This document shows positions 10,203 through 18,559 of a stretch of DNA of 64,000 nucleotides, in pieces. Source of the stretch: Sulfuricurvum sp. (GTDB lineage Bacteria; Campylobacterota; Campylobacteria; Campylobacterales; Sulfurimonadaceae). Where the stretch lies: positions 315,308-379,307 of the forward strand of contig JAQTTG010000002.1 in assembly GCA_028710885.1 (NCBI GenBank), given 5' to 3'. The notes beneath the pieces are model-generated. The model was given only the letters and a program-made list of their open reading frames with translations, did no database searches and had not been told where the DNA came from. The translations under genes were made by a program, and so were the position numbers. Each line of letters starts with the position of its first letter. Position 1 is the stretch's first letter.

Positions 10203-11663
10203 TTACTCTAATATTTGTCTTTTTAACTTATTTTTTGTAATTTGTTCAATGTGTTCTCGTACACCCATACTAAATTTTGATTCAATCATATCGAGATACA
10301 AAGGATTCTCAAAATATTTATGAAATGCATCATCTCTATATCGAACAATATCTTTTGCACTTAAATACTTCGTTGGAAGAGGGAGCATAGCGTAACCGTG
10401 TTGTGAATAATCTTTCCACTCTTTTGGCAACTCCCAATTCTCTTTGATCGCCATCGTGTAAAGCGCTGATCCCGGATACGCCATCGCGCAATAAAAATTT
10501 GAAAACTCACAATTTAATTCGATTGCCATTTCCAATGTCTCTTGCATCGTTTCGATCGTATCATCAGGCAAACCAAAAATGTAATTGCCAATCACTCGAA
10601 TATCAACATCTTGTATCTGTCGAACGACCCTCTCAATATCTTTGACCCGCATTTTTTTAGATGCACCGTCTCTCACATCCTGATTTGCAGACTCAATCCC
10701 CAATGCCAACCAATTAACCCCTGCTTTTTTCATTATCGCAAGGGTCTCTTCTTTTATTGTATCAACTCTGGCATAGCACCATATATTCAAATCAAGCTCT
10801 TTTTCGATAATCAAATCCATTATTCTCATATAATGGCGCTCATCTAAAACGAACATCTCATCCACGAATTTGATATTTTTAACCCCATACTTGGAATTAA
10901 GTAATTCCAATTCTTCAACAACGCGTTCAGGAGTTCTGTATCGGATACCAGATTTCCCAAAAGGGGCATTGATACAACAAAACGTACACGAATAAGGGCA
11001 TCCAAGACTGGTATAAATAGCGGCATAGGGCATACGATTATTGATATCATCAAAGCAGTGCCAGTTATGGGCTCTGTATTTATCCATCGGAAGCAAATCC
11101 CATGCTGCTATCGGTAATACTTCATCTAGATTTTTGGCAAGCGGTGAGCGAGACGTGTGAACGACCACGTCCCTCTCCCATCTCCAGATACCGGGAACAG
11201 ACGCTATCTCTCGGAACCCTTTTAAAGATTCTAAAAGGGCAAAGAGCGGCTCTTGTTCTTCCCCCTCTATGACAAAATCAACCGCTTCTTCCCGCAGCGT
11301 TCGCTCTGGTAAAGCAGAAGGATGCAGACCGCCAATAACGACTTTTTCAATACCGATATTTTTTAGTTCTGCACAAATCCTGCCGGAAATACTCATATTC
11401 TGCGTACTTGCGGAGGGCTGATTTCCATATACAATAACACAAGCCAACAATGGGTTTAATGCGCGTGCTTTTTGAGCAGTTTCCAGCGGTGTAATATTCT
11501 CAGCCTGTGCGTCTATGATCGCAACACTGAACCCTTTATTTCGCAGATACGCAGCAAAAGATGCTGTCAAAAAAGGAGGTTCTATGGCAGAGATGTCGGC
11601 ACCGAGATCCTGATAAATCTGTTTGCGATCACCGGGATTGATAAATACGATATCAATCATCAT
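10203..11663 (-). CDS. B12-binding domain radical SAM protein
   Basis: This 486-residue protein has an N-terminal cobalamin-binding domain (residues about 1-150, with AYLRNKGFSVAIIDAQ and VVIGGLHPSALPE) followed by a radical SAM core with C222-x3-C226-x2-C229 (GCPYSCTFC). This architecture is that of BchE/P-methyltransferase-type class B radical SAM enzymes, which methylate unactivated carbons or rearrange rings using methylcobalamin and SAM. Later motifs KFVDEMFVLD and WLALGIESANQD fit the barrel. ATG at 11663 or the next ATG at 11660 can serve as start. The 5' end overlaps the stop of the transketolase C-terminal subunit gene, so it belongs to the same transcript. The substrate is unknown. 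Confidence 0.87.
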   Translation of the reverse strand: MMIDIVFINPGDRKQIYQDLGADISAIEPPFLTASFAAYLRNKGFSVAIIDAQAENITPLETAQKARALNPLLACVIVYGNQPSASTQNMSISGRICAELKNIGIEKVVIGGLHPSALPERTLREEAVDFVIEGEEQEPLFALLESLKGFREIASVPGIWRWERDVVVHTSRSPLAKNLDEVLPIAAWDLLPMDKYRAHNWHCFDDINNRMPYAAIYTSLGCPYSCTFCCINAPFGKSGIRYRTPERVVEELELLNSKYGVKNIKFVDEMFVLDERHYMRIMDLIIEKELDLNIWCYARVDTIKEETLAIMKKAGVNWLALGIESANQDVRDGASKKMRVKDIERVVRQIQDVDIRVIGNYIFGLPDDTIETMQETLEMAIELNCEFSNFYCAMAYPGSALYTMAIKENWELPKEWKDYSQHGYAMLPLPTKYLSAKDIVRYRDDAFHKYFENPLYLDMIESKFSMGVREHIEQITKNKLKRQILE

Positions 11664-12606
11664 GTCCCTTTAATGCACGGATAATATTTTGGAGTCCCAT
11701 ATCAAAATGCTCGTGCAAAGAGTCTCTCGAACCTATCTCAAAGCTGTATTTTCCATGCATCGCCAACGGAGTATAAAACTTTGAAAGTTTTATTGTATTG
11801 ATAAAATGAAGTATCTTGCTATCCAATCCTCCGGCATTCCCTATCCCCTCTTCCAACGAAATCAATACATCATATCCGCGTAATGCTTTCTCAAGTGATT
11901 CATAATTAAATGTTGACGGTAAAAAAAGATCGATGACTCCAACATTTTTTCCAACAAGTTGAAGTTTATTCGCGTATTCTAGGGCTTTGTGGGTCATATA
12001 GCCTGTAGAAATGATAACACCGACTTCCCCCGCTTTAACAACTCTAAAACCTTGCGCAAAGTCAATCTCTTCTTGTGCCTCAATATTAAAAAGAGGTTTT
12101 GCATCAAATCGAAGATAGCGAATTCCTATCTTTAATGTCTCATTCACATAATGTTCGGCACTTGAGTAATCGCTGGGACTGAAAACAGTGATATTCGGCA
12201 ACGTCCCCATAATGGATAAATCTTCCAAACAATGGTGTGTCGGACCACTCATATCGTAACTAAACCCGGCACCCACACCGATAATATTCACACACATCGG
12301 ACGAATTTGGGAGAGAACAGACAAATTGACACGGATTTGTTCATAGCATCGCATGGTGATAAACGGAGCGATAGCGTACGCATAGACTTTGAATCCTTCT
12401 AAAGCAAGACCGGTAGCTACATTGATTAGATTTTGCTCCGCAATTCCAACATTGATAAAACGATCAGGATAAAGTTCTCTGAGTTTATCCAAAGCGGGAG
12501 AGCCAAAATCGGCTGACAGAAAGAATATCGTTTTATCTTCTTCCATTTTAGATATAAGCGTCTCGATAAATACATCTCGCATAGCTTTGGGTTTAATTGC
12601 GTTCAT
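11653..12606 (-). CDS. Split transketolase, C-terminal subunit
   Basis: This 317-residue protein is the pyrimidine-binding plus C-terminal half of a transketolase/DXP-synthase-like enzyme (Transket_pyr then Transketolase_C). It has DKLRELYPDRFINVGIAEQN, where the glutamate before QN normally activates thiamine diphosphate, and later TGYMTHKALEYA and SLEEGIGNAGG. The ATG at 12606 with GGGGGA before it is preferred to an in-frame TTG one codon earlier. It overlaps the stop of the N-terminal subunit gene, so the two are made together. A split pair inside a sugar island, next to a ColD-like dehydratase, argues for transfer of a two-carbon unit to a sugar nucleotide rather than pentose phosphate metabolism. 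Confidence 0.88.
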   Translation of the reverse strand: MNAIKPKAMRDVFIETLISKMEEDKTIFFLSADFGSPALDKLRELYPDRFINVGIAEQNLINVATGLALEGFKVYAYAIAPFITMRCYEQIRVNLSVLSQIRPMCVNIIGVGAGFSYDMSGPTHHCLEDLSIMGTLPNITVFSPSDYSSAEHYVNETLKIGIRYLRFDAKPLFNIEAQEEIDFAQGFRVVKAGEVGVIISTGYMTHKALEYANKLQLVGKNVGVIDLFLPSTFNYESLEKALRGYDVLISLEEGIGNAGGLDSKILHFINTIKLSKFYTPLAMHGKYSFEIGSRDSLHEHFDMGLQNIIRALKGHDD

Positions 12607-13417
12607 CAATCCCCCTTACAATCTCATCTATCTCATCCGGTTTAAGCGATAGAATATGACTGAGTGGATGAGTCTCCAAAAATGGTACCCCTTTACCTTT
12701 GATGGTTTGCGCAAAAAGAACTTTTGGTTTTGCGGTTTTCATCTCTTTGAGAGAAAGGAGACTCTTTTGAACAGCGCCAACATCATGTCCCTCTACACTA
12801 AAACATTCAAATCCAAAAGCCTCAAAACGCTTGGAAAGCGGAGAAGTATCGAGAATATTTTTCGTAAAATCGAGCATTGAAGCTTTATTATCATCTACTA
12901 TAACAATGAGGTTATCCAATCGATGATGTGCCGCAAACATAATTGCTTCCCAATTTGATCCTTCATTCAATTCCCCATCTCCGACGAGTACAAAAACAGA
13001 AGCATCAGAACCTTTCGCGCGCAATGCGACCGCCATTCCTGATGCTACACCGAGTCCATGTCCTAATGAACCGTTAATTGTTTCATAGCCCGGAATAATA
13101 GGATCAGGAATCCCACCCAAAAATGACCCCGGCTTACAAACATTTTCAAGCTCTGATTTATCGAAAAATCCCAAATCAGCCAATATGGGATACATCGAAA
13201 TCGATCCATGCCCCTTACTGATCACAAAACGGTCTCGATTTTCCCACAGCGGAATTTTTGGATCGTATTTTAAAACACCGCCATAATACAAAGCCACAAA
13301 AACTTCGATAGGTGAAAGAGATGACGCAACCCTTGTTTCAATAGCTCTTTTATGGATCAGCAAAGTCTCTTTTCTGATCTCATTAGCTTTGTTTTCAAGA
13401 AATTTTGATTTATTCAT
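12593..13417 (-). CDS. Split transketolase, N-terminal subunit
   Basis: This 274-residue protein is the thiamine-diphosphate pyrophosphate-binding half of a transketolase. It shows RFVISKGHGS near residue 65, NGSLGHGLGVASGMA near 115, and the ThDP motif that begins GDGELNEGS and closes about 26 residues later with VDDN. ATG at 13417 is favoured over a GTG one codon upstream by the GGGTAG ribosome-binding site. Its stop overlaps the C-terminal subunit. Split transketolases are known both in archaeal central metabolism and in some surface-sugar and antibiotic gene clusters; the neighbourhood supports the second type. Confidence 0.88.
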   Translation of the reverse strand: MNKSKFLENKANEIRKETLLIHKRAIETRVASSLSPIEVFVALYYGGVLKYDPKIPLWENRDRFVISKGHGSISMYPILADLGFFDKSELENVCKPGSFLGGIPDPIIPGYETINGSLGHGLGVASGMAVALRAKGSDASVFVLVGDGELNEGSNWEAIMFAAHHRLDNLIVIVDDNKASMLDFTKNILDTSPLSKRFEAFGFECFSVEGHDVGAVQKSLLSLKEMKTAKPKVLFAQTIKGKGVPFLETHPLSHILSLKPDEIDEIVRGIDERN

Positions 13418-13447
13418 CACTACCCTTACACCATATTTGTCGTTGTA

Positions 13448-14386
13448 TCAAACATTGCTGTATTTGCTGTTAGTGATTATCTTGTACCCTTTGATCAACT
13501 CTTTAATCCCCATATCCAACGAGTAAATAGGTTTGTATCCTGTTGCTTCGATTTTATCATTACTAACAATATAATCTCTTTGATCCGGATCTTTGCCGAT
13601 AGGGGCTTCCATAATCGTAAAGTTTGGGAGATGTTCTTTAATTTTTGCACACAGTTCAAGCTTGGATAAGTTGGCATCGCTCAATCCCACATTGTAAGCT
13701 TCATTTTTCATCTGCTCAAAATTATCGATCGCATGAATAAAAGCACGTGCGACATCTCGGATATGGATGTAATTTCGTTTAAAATGCCCCTCAAACACAA
13801 CAATAAAACGATCATTTACCGCTCGATACGTAAAATCATTTACCAAAAGATCCAATCGCATACGAGGAGCCATACCAAAAACCGTTGCCAGTCTGAATGT
13901 AATAGCATTACCTCTGTTCAAAACAATCTCTTCTGCTTCAACTTTGGTTTTTCCATACGTTGAAATCGGTCGAAGGGGTGTTTTTTCAGTGCAGTAAATC
14001 CCTTGTTCGCCGATGCCGTAACCACTATTAGTCGTAGGATATATAATTTTTTGCTCTTTAGACGCCAATCGGGTCAACATTTCGATAGCATCTCTGTTGG
14101 TCGTAACCGTCCCAATAGCGTCTCTGCTGCACAATGGTGCACCAACGAGCGCTGCTAGGGGAATAATAATATCAAATTTAGGCAATATAGATTTTAATAT
14201 CCCCTCATCTCTGGCATCCCCCTTGATAACCTCAAAGTTTTCATTGACACAACACTCCAAAAGACTGTTTTGCCCAAAGATAAAAGTATCCATTACAGTC
14301 ACTTTATGCCCTTGTTCAAGAAGAGCAGGCACTAATATGGAACCGAGATATCCGGCTCCTCCGGTAATCAATATCGTTAAACTCAT
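13448..14386 (-). CDS. NAD-dependent sugar epimerase/dehydratase (extended SDR)
   Basis: This 312-residue extended SDR binds NAD(P) through ITGGAGYLGS at its N-terminus and carries the active-site Y-x3-K as STYGKTK near residue 147, with TTNSGYG as the Ser/Thr region and RNYIHIRDVARA and NVGLSDAN typical of nucleotide-sugar epimerases and dehydratases. ATG at 14386 with GGAG seven bases before it is preferred over the TTG at 14398. It lies between the ColD-like and transketolase genes, so a 4,6-dehydration, epimerisation or keto-reduction of the same NDP-sugar is plausible. Exact reaction not readable. Confidence 0.85.
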   Translation of the reverse strand: MSLTILITGGAGYLGSILVPALLEQGHKVTVMDTFIFGQNSLLECCVNENFEVIKGDARDEGILKSILPKFDIIIPLAALVGAPLCSRDAIGTVTTNRDAIEMLTRLASKEQKIIYPTTNSGYGIGEQGIYCTEKTPLRPISTYGKTKVEAEEIVLNRGNAITFRLATVFGMAPRMRLDLLVNDFTYRAVNDRFIVVFEGHFKRNYIHIRDVARAFIHAIDNFEQMKNEAYNVGLSDANLSKLELCAKIKEHLPNFTIMEAPIGKDPDQRDYIVSNDKIEATGYKPIYSLDMGIKELIKGYKIITNSKYSNV

Positions 14387-14428
14387 ATTTTTCTCCAATC
14401 CTATTAAATAATCAACAAAATGCTTTTA

Positions 14429-15589
14429 CTAAAAATGTTTTAGTGTTTCATACAGATAATCAATCTCTTTTCTGATATCGTGTGGATGATTCCCGACAAA
14501 CCAGCCTCGTTCATGTGCTATGTCGGCATTTTCACGGCTATGAACACTGTAATCATAATACTGAATCACATCGTGTTTTAAAAAACACCCTCCTGTGATA
14601 ATCCGATGTCCAATAGATGCCTCTTGAAGTTTTATCAATACCTCTTTTCTCTCCAAAGCCAGTTCCGGCCGAACAATCATGGTAAAACAAAACCAAGAAC
14701 TCTCACCTAACTCTTTTTGGATAATAAATCGTTTATCCTCTTTGAAAAGTGACACGAAATGCTCTGCATTTTTACGTCGTGCTTCGATCAATGTGGGCAG
14801 TTTTTTCATCTGTTCCAATCCGATTGCACCATGCATCTCTCCGGGGCGAACATTGTATCCCGGTACGATAAATCGGTATGCTTCAAAAAAATCATCCTCT
14901 TTTTTCTCAAATATCGGGCTATCAGCGTCTTGACCTCTCGTCCATCCGTGATTTCTCATCGCTTTTAAAAGATTATAAATCTCTTTATCATCGGTTAAAA
15001 CCAATCCACCTTCCATGGTGGAGATATGATGCGAAAAGAATGTACTAAACGTATTAACAAGGCCTCTTGTACCTGTGAATCTCCCCCCTATTTTTGCCCC
15101 CATCGATTCGCAGTTGTCATCAAACAAAATAAGGTTTCGTTCCTCGCACAGCTTTTCGATCGCATCAAAATCACATGGATTTCCCAGAATGCTTACCGTT
15201 ACAATCATTCGTGTATTTGGAGTAATCGCATCTTTTAGTTTTTCAATATCATAATTAAGTGTCTCAAGATCGACATCAACAAATCGAAGTTTTAGCCCAT
15301 ACTGCTGTAATGGATGAAACGTAGTTGCCCAACTGATACATGGAACGATCACTTCATCTCCAGCTTTTAGCGGATTCTCTTTTTTATAAAACAGTGATGC
15401 TACCGCGATAAGATTTGCAGAAGAACCTGAGTTAGCCATAACCGCATATTTTTTCCCGAAATGTGCAGCAAAAGCTTCTTCAAATGCAGCTACATTTTTA
15501 CCCATAGTAAACATATCACTTTCCACAACGCGAGTGATTGCTTCACGTTCAGCATTATCCCATGTTGAACTCGCTAATTCGTATTTCAA
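14429..15589 (-). CDS. ColD/RfbH-like PLP-dependent sugar 3-dehydratase
   Basis: This 386-residue protein belongs to the DegT/DnrJ/EryC1 fold, but the Schiff-base lysine is replaced by histidine: the segment FFSHHISTMEGG places His188 where PseC in this window has Lys179. In GDP-4-keto-6-deoxy-mannose 3-dehydratase (ColD, 388 residues) and RfbH/E1, this same replacement turns the enzyme from an aminotransferase into one that removes the C3 hydroxyl of a 4-keto-6-deoxy sugar. Other motifs: ANSGSSANL in the cofactor region and DDNCESMGA with the PLP aspartate. RfbH's iron-sulfur cysteine cluster is not seen, so the ColD type is nearer. The start is TTG after AAAGGA. It follows the GHMP kinase gene by 12 bases. 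Confidence 0.85.
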   Translation of the reverse strand: MKYELASSTWDNAEREAITRVVESDMFTMGKNVAAFEEAFAAHFGKKYAVMANSGSSANLIAVASLFYKKENPLKAGDEVIVPCISWATTFHPLQQYGLKLRFVDVDLETLNYDIEKLKDAITPNTRMIVTVSILGNPCDFDAIEKLCEERNLILFDDNCESMGAKIGGRFTGTRGLVNTFSTFFSHHISTMEGGLVLTDDKEIYNLLKAMRNHGWTRGQDADSPIFEKKEDDFFEAYRFIVPGYNVRPGEMHGAIGLEQMKKLPTLIEARRKNAEHFVSLFKEDKRFIIQKELGESSWFCFTMIVRPELALERKEVLIKLQEASIGHRIITGGCFLKHDVIQYYDYSVHSRENADIAHERGWFVGNHPHDIRKEIDYLYETLKHF

Positions 15590-15601
15590 AATGCTTTTCC
15601 T

Positions 15602-16591
15602 TTAATGATTTGGTTCATATACAATGACTTCAGATCCACCGGAGTCAAATTTAAATGGGATATGCAAATACCCATGAAGCGCTTTTTTCACACTCTCTTG
15701 CTGCTCTTTAGGGACAAAGAATAACATAAACCCTCCCCCGCCTGCACCCAGCAATTTTCCGCCTAAAGCACCCGCAGATATTGCTGTATCGTACATACTA
15801 TCAATCTGAATATTACTGATTTTATCTGAAAGAGACCGCTTTAGCTTCCACGTTTCGTTCAGCATCTCACCAAATAATTTAAGATCTTTTTCAGAGGTCA
15901 ATATCTCTAGCGCATCATCAACCAAATCTTTCATAATATGAAGATTGGATTCATTGAGATGAATATTTTCAATTTGATCTCGGGCAACTTCACTGGCTAT
16001 CCGTGAAATCCCTGTAAAAAATAGCATTAATGAGCCTTCGAATTCTTCAAGTCTATTCTTAGGGAGAATAACCGGATTGACGATAATCTCACCGCTTTGT
16101 AAAAACTCGATCATATTTAGTCCGCCATACGCCGCAAACATTTGATCCTGAGAACCAACATGTTCTTGTATAAGATTTTGTTCAATATGGATTGCCGTTT
16201 TTGCCAAGACCTCTTTTGAAATCATTTTTCCTTCAAGCGCATATAAACTTTTAATCAACCCTACCGTAAAAGCAGAACTCGATCCCATACCGCTACGTGC
16301 TGGAATATCGCCGTCATGATGAATCGATATCCCATAATCGACATTAAAAAATTTCAATGTCTCCCTCACGCTTGGATGCACTATTTCGTCCAGTTCTATG
16401 ACATTTTCCTGCTTGGAATAAACGATTCTGTGTTTATGCTCAAAAAAAGGGGGAAGTCTACGGATATTAATATAGGAATATTTATTGATTCCTACCCCAA
16501 GTACCTTCCCCCCATGTTTCAGATAATATGACGGGTAATCAGTTCCGCCTCCAAAAAAAGATATTCGATGTGGTGTCTTAGATATAATCAT
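15602..16591 (-). CDS. GHMP-family sugar kinase, HddA-like
   Basis: This 329-residue cytoplasmic kinase begins SKTPHRISFFGGGTDYP, the signature of D-glycero-D-manno-heptose 7-phosphate kinase (HddA) and L-fucose kinase relatives, and has the GHMP phosphate-binding loop as PARSGMGSSSA near residue 98 and LLGAGGGGF in the C-terminal half. HddA phosphorylates C1 of heptose 7-phosphate on the route to GDP-heptose. Its 5' end overlaps the end of the HddC-like nucleotidyltransferase gene, a pairing that supports the heptose reading. GmhA and GmhB, the other enzymes of that route, are not in this window, so another sugar remains possible. Confidence 0.83.
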   Translation of the reverse strand: MIISKTPHRISFFGGGTDYPSYYLKHGGKVLGVGINKYSYINIRRLPPFFEHKHRIVYSKQENVIELDEIVHPSVRETLKFFNVDYGISIHHDGDIPARSGMGSSSAFTVGLIKSLYALEGKMISKEVLAKTAIHIEQNLIQEHVGSQDQMFAAYGGLNMIEFLQSGEIIVNPVILPKNRLEEFEGSLMLFFTGISRIASEVARDQIENIHLNESNLHIMKDLVDDALEILTSEKDLKLFGEMLNETWKLKRSLSDKISNIQIDSMYDTAISAGALGGKLLGAGGGGFMLFFVPKEQQESVKKALHGYLHIPFKFDSGGSEVIVYEPNH

Positions 16592-17273
16592 TTAACTCTT
16601 TTTTTGCTTTTTCATAATCTTCCGGTACCCCTATATCGACAAAGTAGCCATCACATAAATAGGCTGTAGGTTTTATTCTATGTAAATATTTTTCTAAAAA
16701 ATCCTTTTCGAATGAAAATCTCTCTTCATCAATGTCAAAAGTATCAAATAAATCGTTATCAATCAAATATGCTCCAGCATTGATTAATCCAAATTTTTTA
16801 AATTTTTTCTCTTCGAATGACGTAATAATCGAATCATCTACCTCAACACTGCCATACCTGTCAAAATTTTGCATAGGCTTTAATCCGAGGGTGATTTTCG
16901 AAGATTGGCTCTTATGCTTTTCATACAATTCGACCAGACTAAAATCAAAAAAAGTATCTCCGTTTAACACCAAAACCGCTTTTTCTACAGTGTACGCCAA
17001 CGCTTTTTTAATAGCACCTCCGGTGCCGAGAGGTTTCTCCTCACTGCTGTACACTATTTCCATTTCCAAAAATGAATTTTTAAAATATTCCTTGATAAAT
17101 GCTTGTTTATACCCGACAGAAATAATCACCTTTGTGACTCCCCATTTCTGTAAAAAGATCAACAAATACCATAAAAAAGGTTTGCCATTAATATCGGCCA
17201 TTGCTTTTGGAATATCTTTAATGACACTTTGTAATCGTGTTCCAAATCCTCCGGCTAATATTATTACTTCCAA
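16578..17273 (-). CDS. Sugar-1-phosphate nucleotidyltransferase, HddC-like
   Basis: This 231-residue protein begins MEVIILAGGFGTRLQSVIKD and continues PKAMADINGKPFL, the nucleotide-binding and metal-binding signature of sugar-1-phosphate nucleotidyltransferases; NGDTFFDF is the second metal site. The combination with an adjacent HddA-like kinase matches D-glycero-D-manno-heptose 1-phosphate guanylyltransferase, giving GDP-heptose, although GDP specificity cannot be proved from sequence. The 80 AT-rich bases upstream of it (17274-17353) are the widest gap within the minus-strand island between 9 and 27 kb and may hold an internal promoter. Confidence 0.8.
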   Translation of the reverse strand: MEVIILAGGFGTRLQSVIKDIPKAMADINGKPFLWYLLIFLQKWGVTKVIISVGYKQAFIKEYFKNSFLEMEIVYSSEEKPLGTGGAIKKALAYTVEKAVLVLNGDTFFDFSLVELYEKHKSQSSKITLGLKPMQNFDRYGSVEVDDSIITSFEEKKFKKFGLINAGAYLIDNDLFDTFDIDEERFSFEKDFLEKYLHRIKPTAYLCDGYFVDIGVPEDYEKAKKELNDYI

Positions 17274-17353
17274 GAAAAACCTTTATTTTTTTATTTATAG
17301 TACATTATCCAATCTCAAAGTCTCTTTGAATGAGATGATAATGGTGCTATTTT

Positions 17354-18550
17354 TTACCTTTTATCGGCAAAAATATAATTTTTCACTACCCACTCTCCAA
17401 AAGGGAGGGCGGCCGTAAATGCAGGTGAAACGGCATTTAAAACATGAATGCTGTATTCATCTGCCTCTACAACAAAATCCTGCACAAGCTCAAAGCTCTC
17501 TTTATTAAGTAACTGAGCTCGTATCCCCGGCTTGCTCCACTCTCTAAAATTGATCCCATCAAGCTGTTTGACTAATGATGCCGCCAAAGAGACAAAATAG
17601 TTTTTGTTGTATTTTTTCATCTCTTCGATCGCCAGTGTTCTGAAACCAAACGCATTCTTAATAAACAATTTTAGCTCATACCCAACAATACTCCAAAGTT
17701 CACGAAAAGAAATTCCATCCATACCTGTATAATTTTCTCTCCAAAAAGCAGGAATAGCCGTGGGTCCTATTTTGACCATACCCTCAACGGTAATCGTGTA
17801 GTGCACCCCTAAAAATGGATTCTTTAAATTGGGAACAGGATAAACATTGGTTCGGACAGGACTACTCATACCGGAATATTTGAGATATATCCCCTTGAAA
17901 GGGATAATAGTATAGTGCTTACCAAAACCAAAATCATGCGCAATTTTATCGGCATATAGTCCTGCGCAGTTAATCACCTTGTCGCTCTTTACTGCCCTGC
18001 CGCTTTTTAAAACGATCCCCTCTTCACTTTTGGAAACATACGCATCTCCAAAAATAAACTTTACCCCTAGATTTTCCAATTTTTGTTTCAATACATGACA
18101 AATCATACTCGGGTCTACTGTCGAAGTATCAGGAGAGTGGAGCGCTTTTTTATAGGTTTTAACATTTGGATCGATCAAAAATAGTTCATCTTCATCGATA
18201 ATCCTTACATCAACTCCATTTCGAATCCCTCTTAGATATAACTCTTCTATTCCTGAAAGTTCTGTTGCGTCTTTTGCGACTACGACTTTTCCGCATTTAT
18301 TAATCACGAGAGCATTTTCTTCGCAAAACACTCTCCAAGCAGCATTTCCATCACGCGTAAATCTTGCTTTTAAAGAATCTGCACTATAGTAAAATCCTGC
18401 ATGAAGGACTCCACTGTTTCTACCGCTTGAGTGCATTGCTTCTTTTAACTCTTTTTCGACAATAGTTACTTCAGCATCCGGTTCATGTGCTTTGATGGCC
18501 TTTGCTATTGATAATCCGATAACACCCGAGCCGATCACTGTATACGTCAT
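17354..18550 (-). CDS. FAD-dependent oxidoreductase, LhgO-like (DAO family)
   Basis: This 398-residue flavoprotein binds FAD through TVIGSGVIGLSIAKA at the N-terminus and has SSGRNSGVLHAGFYY near residue 45, the signature of L-2-hydroxyglutarate dehydrogenase (LhgO) within the DAO family. The central part includes VINCAGLYADKIA and PFKGIYLKYSG, also typical. LhgO oxidises L-2-hydroxyglutarate, but family members in surface-sugar clusters may act on other 2-hydroxy acids. It lies nine bases after the CgeB-like glycosyltransferase gene. A link to glutamate/2-oxoglutarate use by the neighbouring ColD-like or glutamine-dependent enzymes is conceivable but unproven. Confidence 0.8.
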   Translation of the reverse strand: MTYTVIGSGVIGLSIAKAIKAHEPDAEVTIVEKELKEAMHSSGRNSGVLHAGFYYSADSLKARFTRDGNAAWRVFCEENALVINKCGKVVVAKDATELSGIEELYLRGIRNGVDVRIIDEDELFLIDPNVKTYKKALHSPDTSTVDPSMICHVLKQKLENLGVKFIFGDAYVSKSEEGIVLKSGRAVKSDKVINCAGLYADKIAHDFGFGKHYTIIPFKGIYLKYSGMSSPVRTNVYPVPNLKNPFLGVHYTITVEGMVKIGPTAIPAFWRENYTGMDGISFRELWSIVGYELKLFIKNAFGFRTLAIEEMKKYNKNYFVSLAASLVKQLDGINFREWSKPGIRAQLLNKESFELVQDFVVEADEYSIHVLNAVSPAFTAALPFGEWVVKNYIFADKR

Positions 18551-18559
18551 TTTAACTCT

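Noticed and set aside
16732-17418. 228-codon plus-strand frame opposite the HddC-like gene
   Set aside because: Opposite a well-supported nucleotidyltransferase gene; composition is that of a reverse-complement shadow.
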